In this document: positions 25,101-36,485 of the stretch, one piece after another | Layout: every line of letters begins with the position of its first letter | Position numbering within the stretch: the stretch's first letter is position 1 | NCBI GenBank assembly: GCA_036429605.1 | Contig: JAVFKD010000016.1 | Coordinates: 4,588,001-4,652,000 of the forward strand | DNA: 64,000 nt | Reading direction: 5' to 3' | Source of the DNA: Cladobotryum mycophilum | Lineage: Eukaryota; Ascomycota; Sordariomycetes; Hypocreales; Hypocreaceae | Translations under genes and position numbers: made by a program | Notes under the pieces: model-generated | Told to the model about the DNA's origin: nothing | The model's input: only the letters and a program-made list of their open reading frames with translations | Database searches by the model: none

Positions 25101-26051
25101 TTTCTCACATTGATCTGGGGTGCATCGATTGCGGGGACCCTGTTCACCTTTGCTCCAGATGTTGGCAAGGCCATGTATGCTGCCGCAGAGCTGAAACAGC
25201 TGTTCGACAGGCAGCCCGTAATTGACACTTGGAGCAATACCGGCATTCCAGTCGAGAAGACACAGATTCAGGGACACATCTCTCTGCGCAACGTCAACTT
25301 TACGTATCCGAACCGAGCAGGACACCAGGTTCTCCGCAACTGCAGCATAGACATACCAAGTGGTAAATTTGTGGCCCTAGTAGGTGCGAGTGGGTGTGGT
25401 AAGAGCACGATTGTGTCCCTGATTGAGAGGTTTTATAACCCAGACTCGGGTACGATATGCTTGGATGGCCAAGACATTTCTCAACTGAATATCAACAATT
25501 ACAGACAGTTGTTCTCTTTAGTTAGCCAAGACCCAGCCATTTACTCCGGCACAATCCGACAAAACCTGTTGCTTGGGAAAAGCGATGAAGTCTCTCAAGG
25601 GGACATTGATCGTGCCTGTCGAGATGCCAACATCTACGACTTCATCATCTCCCTCCCGTAAGTACATTATGCCTATTACAAAATGGCAAAAACTAACAAG
25701 TCTTAGGCAAGGCTTTGATACAGCCGTCGGATCCAGTGGCACAATGTTAAGCGGCGGTCAAAAGCAGCGCATCTCCATCGCTCGAGCACTGCTTCGCAAT
25801 CCCCAAATCCTCCTACTCGACGAGGCGACCTCGGCCCTAGATTCAGAATCCGAAAAACTGGTGCAAGAAGCGCTGCAGAAGGTGGTTAAATCAAGGACAA
25901 CCCTTGCCATCGCGCATCGTCTGAGCACAGTGAGGGCTGCAGATGTTATTTATGTGCTGGACGGGGGAGGGTCGTTGAGAGAGGGACGCATGAGGAGCTG
26001 GTCAGGCGCAAGGGATATTATGCCGACTTGCTTACACTGCAGGGTTTATGA
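22171..26051 (+). CDS. Full-size ABC-B (MDR-type) exporter with two apparent -1 frameshifts
   Basis: Plasma-membrane multidrug/metabolite exporter, TMD1-NBD1-TMD2-NBD2. Exons 22171-25657 and 25707-26051. NBD1: Walker A GLSGCGKTS (about residue 417), LSGGQRQR, Walker B ILLLDEATSALD. NBD2: GASGCGKST (about 1071), LSGGQKQR, ILLLDEATSALD. Hydrophobic segments fit six helices per TMD. Two frame breaks are present. At 23307-23309 a GGG run must be GGGG for SLG to continue into HFKLENVQLVYPSRPE. At 25963-25967 a five-G run must be six for LDGG to continue into RVVERGTHEELVRRKGYY and a stop at 26049-26051. With both bases added the gene is exactly 1,277 aa, the usual size. It could export the cluster product (inference). 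Read literally it would be two truncated pieces. Confidence 0.85.
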
Positions 26052-28287
26052 GCGTTTACTGCATACATGAGCATCAAGAGTAATTCTAATAAGGCCATAG
26101 AGTCACTAGATCTTTATAATAAGTGGTTATGATTCTGTCTAAATGATTGCACAGACGTTGACACCTCGAGTTCGAGCCCCAACCCTCTTAGTTTCAGTGA
26201 ATAATGAAGGTCATGGATGCACTATTTCCAATCTGAGTAGATCAATGTGGAACAAGCCAAGTAAGAAGTCACTTTTAATGTTATGTACGCGTAGGTATTC
26301 GCTCACGACCAACTGAATGGAATTTCACCATTCCAAGTTCTTGACGGAGCAACTCTACATCGTAGATCGCCGAGTCTGCTGCTCTCTGCAAAACGTTTCG
26401 GTGAATCTAAACCCCGTCTGCACATCGTCAAAGAGCTCAGTCTGCATTTTGTGCTTAAAGTCTTCCCTGCTGAAACAGCACTTTCTGCCTTCAGCTGGAC
26501 TCCACGTCGTTTCAGGTTCCAAAGCAAAGCAGACGAGAGTGTGCCTGGGGTGGGAGTTGGCGCGGTGTGGTGCTGCGCAATTCACGGGGTCAACGTTGCC
26601 CGCCAAACTTTGTCGTTCGTTTTGCGTGACTATGTTGGCTGCGATGTTGTTCCGTATTTGCTTTGCAACAGAGTGGTCCATTATGATCGAAATGCTATAG
26701 TTGCGACCCATCCCATAGTCAGTACAGCATCCCTCCGTAGTGAAAGCTCTCATACGTACTTGTAGTCTGGAGTAAATTGTCTCAATTGATGAATAATAAG
26801 GTAGCGATACTACTTTTCATGTGTGAATGCTATTGCGAGTCAATCAAGCGTATTATATATCATAATCTGCTTGTGTCATGCCCAGAGTCGTACGAGATTG
26901 TCACTAATTCGGTCAATACACCGACGAGACACGGCGAGGGCAGCACACCATACCTAAAACTACTTACCACGCAAACAACATGATTCTTAGAAAGTCTCAT
27001 CATCAAAATTGTTGTCTACTGCACCATGGCAGGTGGCATAATACTAACAACAGAGTGGCGGAAGAAAAGGGACACAAAGCACGTTGCAGGTTTCAAGGCA
27101 GCACAGTTCAATGTTCACATTTTACACGGCGAACTATAGATGTGTAGCTTTGTATTTTTACAGCAATGAAGTTATTTACAGATAAATCGATGAACACCCA
27201 TTACCCACTTCCAGTTGCAATACAAGATGTGATGATCGCTAATCTAGTCCCAGGAGCATCGGGGGTCTTCGCTTAGCAGCGTATTTATGAGCGGAAGTGA
27301 GCTTCTTACCATCTTCGGATTGGAAAATGTTCGGAAGAATGAGATGAAGTGGCGTATCGGGCAATTATTCGACGTCGCCCTTCTTCGTGCCAATAGCGCA
27401 ACGGTTTGCCATCAAACGTCAGCTCTTCGTCTTTGATGATTGTCACATCACATGTTACGCCATGGTACGTCGTGTGAGATTTTACTGTGATGGTAGAAGA
27501 GTGATTCATGCTGGGCAACAGGTCGATTGTCTCCAGATAGAAACAATGTTTATCGAAAGATGCACGCACTTGAACAGTTCAAACAATTGCAAAGTTATAT
27601 CTCAGGGACCCTGCCAGAGTCTCCAACATTTCTGCTCCAAGTTATTTTCAATCTTGATAGTCTTCCCCGCAGAGCCCAAAAGTCTCGAATGGCCTGACCT
27701 GTTCCGCCGTGAGTTTATTACAGAAGAGCTGGTCAGGTGGCGTCGCGTGGCGTCGCCCTCGTTGTATGGAGGCTCATCATGGTCACGGTGTTACTACGTC
27801 AGACTCTTTCCAGAAGTTCAAGAGTGGCATGACTGCTTCTTCGCTAGTTTTATGGCGTTGTGATAATTAAACAGTCTATTGAGATTCTGTGCAAGTAGAA
27901 AATGGGTTAACGAGAACCTTCAATCATATCTGGCAATTTGCCTTCAGTTGTATCAACATGTGGCGACCTGATGAAGTCTCAAATGACGATCCAGTCTGTT
28001 ATCGAACCTTGCCTCGTCAGTCTAGTGTTTGCTAACATGCTATTTTTGGTCAGCAGGTGTCGGAGAATTGAGAGCAAGCCACGATCAGATCATCAGGACT
28101 TTATAAAGCAAACATCATATCCAAACATATGCATACGACTGCGTGAAGGATCCATGTGAGATTCTAGGTCTCAACTACGAGCCTTCCTTGACTTGCGAGT
28201 TGCAGCCTCCCGTTTAGATGTAGTGGAATAGATACCATCTCCCAGTCGGTCCCTTCTTTCATCTTCTGATCTTCAGTTGATGGAGAG
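26052..28287. other. Gene-poor interval
   Basis: About 2.2 kb. Several open frames of 60-158 codons overlap on both strands, and none has a motif I recognise. The one I would look at first is minus strand about 27509-27306 (internal ATG, containing HGVTCDVTIIKDEELTF), which has ordinary amino-acid composition but is too short to classify. It also should contain the promoter of the RING gene. Confidence 0.4.
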
Positions 28288-28872
28288 ATGGCTGCTGAAG
28301 TAATGCCCATGCCAACACCTTCTCCCGCAGCCGGCGAAGCTAATGCAGGTTCGACACACGGATATGTTTCGTTGATTGTAGCAGGCTGCCTCATAACCGT
28401 CATCTTTTTTTGCCTCGGTTTGGCCTAGTAAGTTCCATTCAGTCACCAGTCCAAATTTACACTTCATTGATTGGCATCTAGTTTTGGGATCAGGAAAACG
28501 AGAGGGCGTGGTGACTTGGAAGCTGCCCAAAATAAACCCACAACACAGCGACTCGACAAGGTGGCAGCAAGCCGCTCCTACAAACAATGGAAAGAGGAAA
28601 CTGAGCATGCTGCCAAGCTTTCCCAGAGGACAAGCAACTATCTGATCTGGTATGCACTCCAACCTCAGGCCGTCTCGGAGTGTACTCCTCTAACGAGATA
28701 TGGTAGCGCTATTTGCCTGGAGGTTCTGGGTGATGAGGACATGGTTCGGCATTTACCATGCGGCCATGTATTCCACTCAAGCTGCCTGAATAAATGGTAC
28801 CTCAAACGGCATGAAACTTGTCCGCTCTGCAAAGCGTGCTACATAAGAAACCCCAAACAAGTAGCACCATAG
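28288..28872 (+). CDS. Small membrane-anchored RING-H2 finger protein
   Basis: Probable E3 ubiquitin ligase of the single-TM RING type (ATL-like layout). Exons 28288-28427, 28482-28649, 28707-28872; 157 aa. Near residues 25-47 there is one hydrophobic segment (YVSLIVAGCLITVIFFCLGL). A basic linker follows, then the RING: CAICLE, CGHVFHSSC and CPLC, i.e. C-x2-C ... C-x-H-x2-H-x2-C ... C-x2-C. The first zinc Cys codon is split by intron 2 (TG from exon 2, C from exon 3). Reading through that intron stays open but replaces the Cys with Ser and inserts residues, so splicing is favoured; a CTAAC branch-like site lies in the intron. A 7-codon upstream ORF (28280-28303) overlaps the start in another frame. 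Element X begins 48 bp after the stop. RING function is known for the family; targets are unknown. Confidence 0.8.
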
Positions 28873-28912
28873 GTCAGTTAGATAGATATGAACACATTAC
28901 CTTGACAGTCTT

Positions 28913-28920
28913 CCGAACGG
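28913..28920. repeat. Left flank of X: TSD half-site 1
   Basis: CCGAACGG. Its partner is not at the other end of X but, as the reverse complement CCGTTCGG, at the left end of Y (36478-36485). Confidence 0.9.
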
Positions 28921-31900
28921 CAGCGCTGCTTCCCAACCAAATACTTGATCAAATCTAATAAATCAAATAATCAAATATAAAGCTATTCGTAGATTTAAAC
29001 AAACAAATACTAAAGGTTATGTATTTGATATATTTAATAAATATAAGATATATTTAGTAAAATATTGAAAAGTTATATAATTGGTTAGAAAATAGTTAAT
29101 TTATAAAAAAATATTTTTTATATAATACTAAAAGTATTATATAAAAAGTATAATACTTATAATAAGATTTAAACTTATAATTTTTAATATATAAAATTAA
29201 GTATTTTACTTATTAAATTATATAAGTTATTTATTATATATAGTATTAGGTTTTTAATATATAATATATAACCTAAGTATTTTATATATTTTATAATATA
29301 TTATAAAGTATTTATATTTAATAATATAACTTTAATTATATAATTTTAATATTAATTTATAATAAGTTTTATAATATTTAATATTTTTTACTTTTAAAGG
29401 CTTATTTTATAGTTTTCTATTACTTTAAATATTTTATTTTTTATAAAACTTAATTTTAATAATTTTAATTTAATCTTTAATTTTCTTATAATTATATTTA
29501 ATAATAAATATTTTATTTTTAATAATATAATCTTAAAGAAAAATACTTATAAGTATAAGAGTTAGATTTGAAATAAAAGGATTTATATATATAAGATTTT
29601 TTTAAATACTTTAGATAAGGTTTTTTAGGTTTATAAATACTATAATAAATATAATAATATTATTAATCTTTTTAAAGTAATAACTATAATATTAATAATA
29701 ATATATTTTTAATAATAGTATTATATATTTAAATTCTTTTAAAATTTAATTTTTATAAGCTTATTAAATAAATTATTAGTTTATAAATAAACTTAATTAA
29801 AAGTTTTATATTTAAGATTTTATATAGATTAATTTTAAAAAGATTATATTAGATTTATTTTTAATTTAATTTAATTTTTTATTATTTTTAAAAATAAATA
29901 TTTTTAATATATTCTTAAAAACTTAAATTTTAATTTATATAGTTAGATTTAATAAAACTAAAGTAATTAATAATAGTTTTTTAATAATCTTTTTAATTAG
30001 TATAAAATATAATTTAAGGAAAATTTTTAAAATACTTTTATAAAAATTTATTTTAGTTTTAATCTTTAGATTTCATTGAATAGATTAGTAATAATAAAAG
30101 TAATTGTTTATTTCTTAGATTTATTAAAAAAACAATAATAATACTTTCTTGCCTTTTAATAATAACCTAGTATTTATATAAAAGAAAATCTTATTTATAT
30201 AATAAAATAGATTATATAAGATTAGGATATTTTAAACTAGCTTAGTATAGTAATATTAGATAATACTATATTTAATAATATATATATATAGTATTTTTTA
30301 AGAGTTATTTTTTAATATAATAAAAACTAATATTATTAAGTAATAAATATAATACTATAATTATATTCTTAATCTTATTAGCCGGGCTTTTTTATAAAAA
30401 GAATAATAAGACTTTTAAATAAAAGTCTTAATTCCTTAATAAAATAGGGTGTTTTAATAATAATCTTATTTATTAAAGAATATAAAAGCTAATTAAAAAG
30501 CTTTATAATATTATTAAATTTATTTAAAGCTCTTTTTAATAAAATCAACAATTTAAACAGACTACTAACAAGAATAAAATTAATAATAAGTATACTATTT
30601 ACTAATAATCAAACCGAAAGCTTAAAGTTATCCTTAATAACGATATTCAATGGAATTCTAATGTAATCCATAAGCGAGCGGACCACACAAACGAGCGGAC
30701 CACCCTTTATAACAATATCTACCTTTACATCTATATATTAAATTCCTTTATAATCCTTTATAGCAAAATCTTTAAATAAAAATAAAATACTATTTATTCT
30801 TTAAATTTTTAAATAAAACCTAAATTTAAGTCTTAAAATTATAGCTAAGATCTATAATATTAATTATATAATAATTCTTTAATATTATATTAGTATATTT
30901 TTATAATATAATATAATTACTAATTTAATAAATCCTATAAAATTAAAAGAAAAGGCTATAATTAAATATATAATTAATTTATTTATATAATTATTTTTAT
31001 CTAGATTATTTAATATTAAAGAAATAGTTAATTATTTATTATGTATATATAATATACTATTAGTTAATAAAAATTAGGTATTAAACTTTATTAAATACTA
31101 ATTAAAGCTTTATATATACTAGGCTTATAAATATAATTATTAAAAAACTAAATATAAAAATCTAAAGTTTATTAATAATTAATTTATTTTTATATAAAAT
31201 ATAAAAACTAAATATAAGGTTTTTAATAATAATCTTTATAATTTTAATAAGACTGGTTTTATAATAGGTATTATTTTTTTAGGTATAGTTATTATAACTT
31301 CAGAAGGCCTTATAAAGGCTAAATTATCTTAGCCTAATAACTAAAAATAAGTAATTATAATTTAAAGCATTAATACAATAGGTTAAGTAATATTATTACT
31401 TATTATTCTTATTATATAATATGATTTTAAGAATTAATATTAAAAGTATAATCTTTTAGTAAATTAGTATATTATAATAATAAAAAATAGTTAGATTATT
31501 AATAAGATTAGCTTAGATTAGATTAAATATTTTAATTATTATATAGTTTTTTATATAAAAAGAATTTATTAAATATTTATTTTTAATAGTTATAAGAGCT
31601 ATTATTTAATAGTATTTAAGCTTTATTATAAAAAATATAAAATTATTATAGTTTATATATCTTTTTATTCCTTATATTTATTTTAACTATTAGATATTAA
31701 TTATTTTAGGTTATTAAAGTAAATATATAATTAATAAATTAAAAAATTAATATATATATATATTATATATATTAATAAGCTTGATTTTCTTTATGCTTTT
31801 TATATAATATTTTTTATTATAATTAATAAGAAAAATATTAAAAAAGGCTTTTTAGGATTTAGTTTATTATTATTTAATTTATAAAATATTCTTTTAAAGT

Positions 31901-33837
31901 TTTATATAGAATTATAAATATTAATACCTTTAGAAATACTAATTAGGCTTATATAACCTTAGGTCTTAAAAATATTAAAAAACATATATAAGATTAATTT
32001 ATAATTAGAGTATATAAAGAATTATATTATTATTTATTAAAATAGTTTTTTAACTATAATATTAAATATAATTAATTAATTTATAAAAAAAATAATAATA
32101 ATAATATATTAAATAATACTTTTATATATAAAGGTTTAAGACCTTTGTATAGTAAATAAGGCTATAAGTAAGTACTATAAAGTAAAGAAAGTATATATAT
32201 AATTTAAAAGTACTCTTACTATTAAAAAAGGGATAGGTTAATTAGATTAAAGGGATATAAATACGTAGATAGAGTAAGAAAAGTAGCGAGGAGGGTCTTG
32301 TATAAAGGCTATATATTATAGTAAATGTAATAAGATAGGCTATAATATATAAACTTATAAATAAATATAATAAAATAAAAAAATATTTTTTATTTTATTA
32401 TTAATATAATAGTTATTTAGTATTTTTTTAATATAGGTATAAAAGAAAAGGGCTATAAGAAAGTGGTTTTATTCTGATTTAAATGCGTGGTCCGCTTGCT
32501 TGTATGGTCCGCTCGCTTGTGGATTACGTTATATATATAATGATCAAACGTGCTCTTGCTAAATAAACATATCTCTAAACCTTCCTTTTTAAGGTATAAG
32601 TTAATAAGGAGCTCTTAAGTTAAATACCCTTTAAGGATATTTTTATACTAAAGGACTAGTATATTTTAGTAAAGATTAAGAAAATTCTTTATTCTTTTTA
32701 TTATTAAATAATATAATATTAAAATTAGAGTAAAAGTAATAATTATAAGTAATTATAAAAGGTTATAACTAATATTAAATATCTTTTTAATTAATTAAAG
32801 TATTAAAGAGTATTTTTTTTAACTAATAAGTAAATTAAATAGACTTAAAGTTAAATATCTTTTTAATAGACTATTTAATTATAATAAAAGCAAAAGATCT
32901 TATAGAATAATAGAAAAAGAAAATAAAAAAATATAATTATTAAGTTTCTTAAGTATATATAAGTTAAATATATAACTTTAAATTAATTATAATAATTATA
33001 TAATTTTTATAAGAATTTATAAGCTTACCTATAACTCTTAATTATAAATATTTAATAAAAATTAAATAAGTATTATATAAAATTTAAAAACTTTTTTTAT
33101 TATTATTATTATTTTTTATTTAAATTAAAATATTTAATAATTAAAATAATATTAATATAATAAAAAATAATTTATATAGTTTTATAATATAAAAAATAAT
33201 TTAATTAATTATTTAAAATATTAGTATTTAATTAATAAAAATAAGAAAATTAAAAATATTATTTTTTTTTAAAATTTTATTTATTAAAACTATTAAATTA
33301 AAAATAATAAATATAATTAATAATTAAATAATATAATAAATAAATTATTTAATAATAATTTAAAATTTAATAAATTTTATTATTTTAATTTTTTATAATT
33401 AATTAATAATTTAATTTAATAATAATTATTTTAAAAAAATATTTAATTTTTAATAGTTTTATTTTAAATTTTTTTATTATTTTAATAATAATTATAAATT
33501 ATAAATTTTTTTTTAATTAAATTAAATTAATTTTATTATTATAAAAATTATTAATATTATTAAAAACTTTTAAAAAAATAAAATATTTAAAAAATTAAAT
33601 ATAAAAAAATAATTTTATAATTAATAAATAATTTAATTATTATATATAAAAAAAATTAATATTAATAATTAAAAAAAACTTTAATATTAAGAATATAATT
33701 ATAAATAATATTTTAAGATTCTTAAAGCTATTAAATATTATTAATTAAATTAAATATATTAATCAAACTACAAAAAATAAATCAAATAGTTAAGTTTACC
33801 TCTTATATTTTATTTGTTTGGTTAGGAAGCAGCGCTG
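28921..33837 (+). mobile_element. hAT transposon X with nested pogo element; flanks exchanged with Y
   Basis: A 4,917-bp element bounded by 21-bp inverted repeats starting CAGCGCTGCTTCC (28921-28941, 33817-33837). Without the nested pogo element it is about 3,046 bp. Near 29619-29655 the plus strand reads VF*VYKYYNKY, a decayed VFWVCKYCNK string of the BED-type zinc finger found at hAT transposase N-termini; the TGG and TGT codons have become TAG and TAT. The rest is AT-rich with stops in all frames. The 8-bp flanks differ: CCGAACGG on the left (28913-28920), CTGAGGAT on the right (33838-33845). Each is the reverse complement of the matching flank of Y. X and Y are inverted copies of one family. 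Confidence 0.9.
30661..32529 (+). mobile_element. Fot1/pogo-type Tc1-mariner element, decayed (in X)
   Basis: A 1,869-bp element on a TA target (30659-30660, 32530-32531). The inverted ends of about 43 bp start ATGTAATCC/ACGTAATCC, each with two direct copies of a motif like AAGCGAGCGGACCA. The plus strand from about 30919 can be followed as decayed DDE_1 transposase, including NFNKTGFIIGI for NFDETGFxxGI. The first catalytic Asp codon (31246-31248) is now AAT and the next codon is AAG, both G-to-A changes. Many stops are present. Size and arrangement equal those of the element at 12605-14475, but the end sequences differ by more than transitions, so I take the two as sister subfamilies. Confidence 0.9.
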
Positions 33838-33845
33838 CTGAGGAT
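33838..33845. repeat. Right flank of X: TSD half-site 2
   Basis: CTGAGGAT, the reverse complement of ATCCTCAG found right of Y at 46358-46365. Confidence 0.9.
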
Positions 33846-33975
33846 ATGTAAATGCCTACTCTCGGGTTGCGGATATGAACATGTGTAACCAAATCCAGAT
33901 ATCCGTAGAGTCCGCTGCAAACAACAACGTCCCTGACACTCTATAGGAAGAGATCACAATGCATGTAGTTGCTGC

Positions 33976-35216
33976 TCAAAGATATGTCTCGTCGTCCTCC
34001 ACACGCCTCTCCCAACGTTGGTTCACTAACTCACGGGTGGTTTCGAAGATGTTAGTAAACTGCGCTTCAAAATCCCGGTCGAGCTCAACATGCGGCAGTT
34101 CTGTTGATAAAACCCTATGCAAGACCTCGTACTCTAGAACTTCTGTAGATTGAAAGCGATCACTAGTGCAGCTCCACATGGCGTTGCCAGCAATAAAGGT
34201 AGGGCAACCTTGAACCATGGCTATCCCAGCTAGTGACAACTAGGAAGCACTGCTAAGTGTCTGTTCCGTAGACTCTAGGCACTTCATCTCATATTTGAGG
34301 ATCAGTTGCCGGCAATTTCGGATTGCCTCCCCACTACTGATCGAGTGCTCGTTCATGAGGGCTTGCACCGCATTGGCGGGGTATAACGCAGTATTTTGCT
34401 GGTATTCGTAGGCTTCCTTTGGCTAGCTGTACAAGTCGTTCCACAGGATCGCAGCGATGGTGGCCGCAAAAATGGGAAGCTCAAGAGCCCTGATGTCGTA
34501 TTCCGTTAGGTTCTGTCCGGCGCTGAAGCAAAGCATATGCCGGAGGGTTCTACCAGAAGGGTGAGCGGATGCATACTCACGATTTGTTGTTGACCTTGAC
34601 TACTTACGGGCCCGCGAAATTACAATATCGGAACGGTATGAAGGCTGAAAAGCTGTGTGTGTGTTGATATATCTCCAAAGAGAACGTCTTGTGCAAATGC
34701 CAGTAATTCTTCATCTCGTGCATGTAGTTGCCCCCCAACACAGGGTCACTTTCCAATATCTCCTTTTCCACATATGCAAGGTTGACCTTCAGGCCACTCG
34801 CATCAGGGCCAACAGGCGCTGCAGAGCTTAGGTCTTCCATGGCAGCTTCAGTTTTAGCCGTATCGGGACCTTCCATAATCTCTAGATTCGGGGATTAGTA
34901 TATACGCATCTCTTCACGGTTGTCACTATTACCTACCATCCGCTAGCAGAAATAAGTCAATTATCTTGGTGAAGGGGCCGATCCTGTCAGGGAGTGCTTC
35001 CGGCGACATGCACGCAATCAGGTGGCCATATCTGCTGGCGCTCAACTTCAGATGGACGTCGGGGATTGTGGGAAGGTTGTGATCTTTCCACTCTTGAAGC
35101 ATGTCCAAAGTAGCCTGATAAGCCAAAGGTTCATGGGCACTGACTCGGAGTGGGCAAGAAGTCCAAATCTTCAAATGGTTTGGTACTTCCACTACGTAGG
35201 GTGTTGAGAGTGCCAT
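33976..35216 (-). pseudogene. Class I terpene cyclase, pseudogene with two in-frame stops
   Basis: Exons on the minus strand: 35216-34937, 34881-34608, 34549-33976; the joined length is 376 codons, the usual size for a stand-alone fungal class I terpene synthase. The Asp-rich metal motif is made across intron 1 (LLADEIME, a DExxE variant, where DDxxE/D is usual). The helix-H motif is NDLYS*PKE, matching the NSE/DTE motif NDxxSxxKE but with TAG at 34425-34423 where Trp (TGG) is expected. A second TAG is at 34242-34240. Other family features are the FIPFR string before intron 2, and SRYGHLIACMSPEALPDR ahead of the Asp-rich motif. Both stops can arise by G-to-A or C-to-T at CpA/TpG sites, the RIP signature. 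The gene sits alone in the single-copy island between X and Y, and before the inferred inversion would have been on the plus strand. Confidence 0.75.
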
Positions 35217-36477
35217 GATATGTATGGTCAACAGAGACAGATGGAACCAGTTTAATAGTACAAAGATTCTAGGAATTAAGAGGGTAGACTTGGGTATTTC
35301 AAGTTGAGAAAACTGGCCACACTCGAACACTGCTGGCCTTTGTTTCTATCGATTCTCAGCTACCATCTCCGCGGTCTTCAAAAAAGTTGCAGGAGCGCAT
35401 CATTCATCACCTGTCGCTTTTTTCTTGTTCTCCCATCCATTGAAAATTGCAACATGGTGTCGGAAAGATGGACTGCCGGACCTTTTAGAGCGGTAGGTGC
35501 GATGTTCCAAGTAGCGGTGAAGCTCAAGACGACATATCAGGGAGAATCTACGCCCTATTCAGAGAACTAAATCCAAATGCCGACTAGCAGAGGCTGTAAT
35601 GAGACCCAAGGGCTGATGTCGAGTCTTTCTAGCTAAGCTACTAATGATGATCGATGACGGAATAAAACTTTCAAATTGGGCTACACTTGACAAGTTGCCA
35701 CATCTCTCTGCTGGTGCCCTTGGAGGATTCAGTCTGGTGTGCGGCATTTGAAGTGGCTCTACATGAATCACAACAGAAGAGGATGTCGAATATGAAGGAT
35801 CCTGGACCCCACACATGTTGCACCCTGTCAAGGTGAACAATACCCATTCCACGTGGTCATGCCATTGGAGTGTCTGTGTACCTCACACATTAGCAGCCGA
35901 GGTCAGTGAGCATAGGATCTCGTATGCTCTCTTGTCCCTCTATGTTTATGAAGTGGATGAATGAAGCCATCTCCAAGTATATATGATCATATCTACTATG
36001 ATGATGTGCTGAGGTCTTATCTTGGTTCTCAGGATAGCTCATCCGCCTGTGATCGACATATCCACATGGTATTCTTATCACCACGCTCGCTCGTTAAATA
36101 GGCTTAGTATAGTGAAATGCGGTACGGCTTAAGATTAGAACTGTATCTTCAGCCGTTGTCTCTTGGTTGATGAACGTGTGCTTCAAAGATCCTGTCGCCT
36201 TTTCGTTTTCATGCGCTCAGTCTCTACCCCCGCCGTTCAGTGCTGTCTATCCATCTCCGGCGGTCACTGCGCAACTGGACTGTCTCTGCGCTTCCGGACC
36301 TGGACACAGTTGCTCGACGCCTACCAGCTGTTGTATTTGCATTCATCTCTTCCTACGTTGTGTCTTCTTGCTACCCCATAGCCCTCTTGTTGTAGAAACC
36401 TTTGTATAATAAGGCAGAATGGAACAAATGTTGATAAAGGCTCACGAATATTGTCAAACCTAATCACCCACGTCGAC
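35217..36477. other. Non-repetitive island sequence upstream of the terpene cyclase relic
   Basis: About 1.26 kb of normal composition. It should include the former promoter of the terpene cyclase. The open frames present (for example minus strand 35852-35559, plus strand 36167-36409) show no family features. Nothing else was seen. Confidence 0.4.
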
Positions 36478-36485
36478 CCGTTCGG
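36478..36485. repeat. Left flank of Y: reverse complement of half-site 1
   Basis: CCGTTCGG, the reverse complement of the 8 bp left of X. Confidence 0.9.

Noticed and set aside
22171..26051. Two separate ABC genes (half transporter plus another)
   Set aside because: A single missing base in a G run joins the frames within a conserved NBD segment, and the total matches a standard full transporter.
26303..26765. Several overlapping frames of 70-132 codons
   Set aside because: They overlap on both strands, and I saw no motif, signal peptide or splice pattern supporting any.
28921..33837. Different X flanks as evidence for an element without TSD (Helitron-like or truncated)
   Set aside because: Both inverted ends are intact and the missing partners are found, reverse complemented, at element Y.
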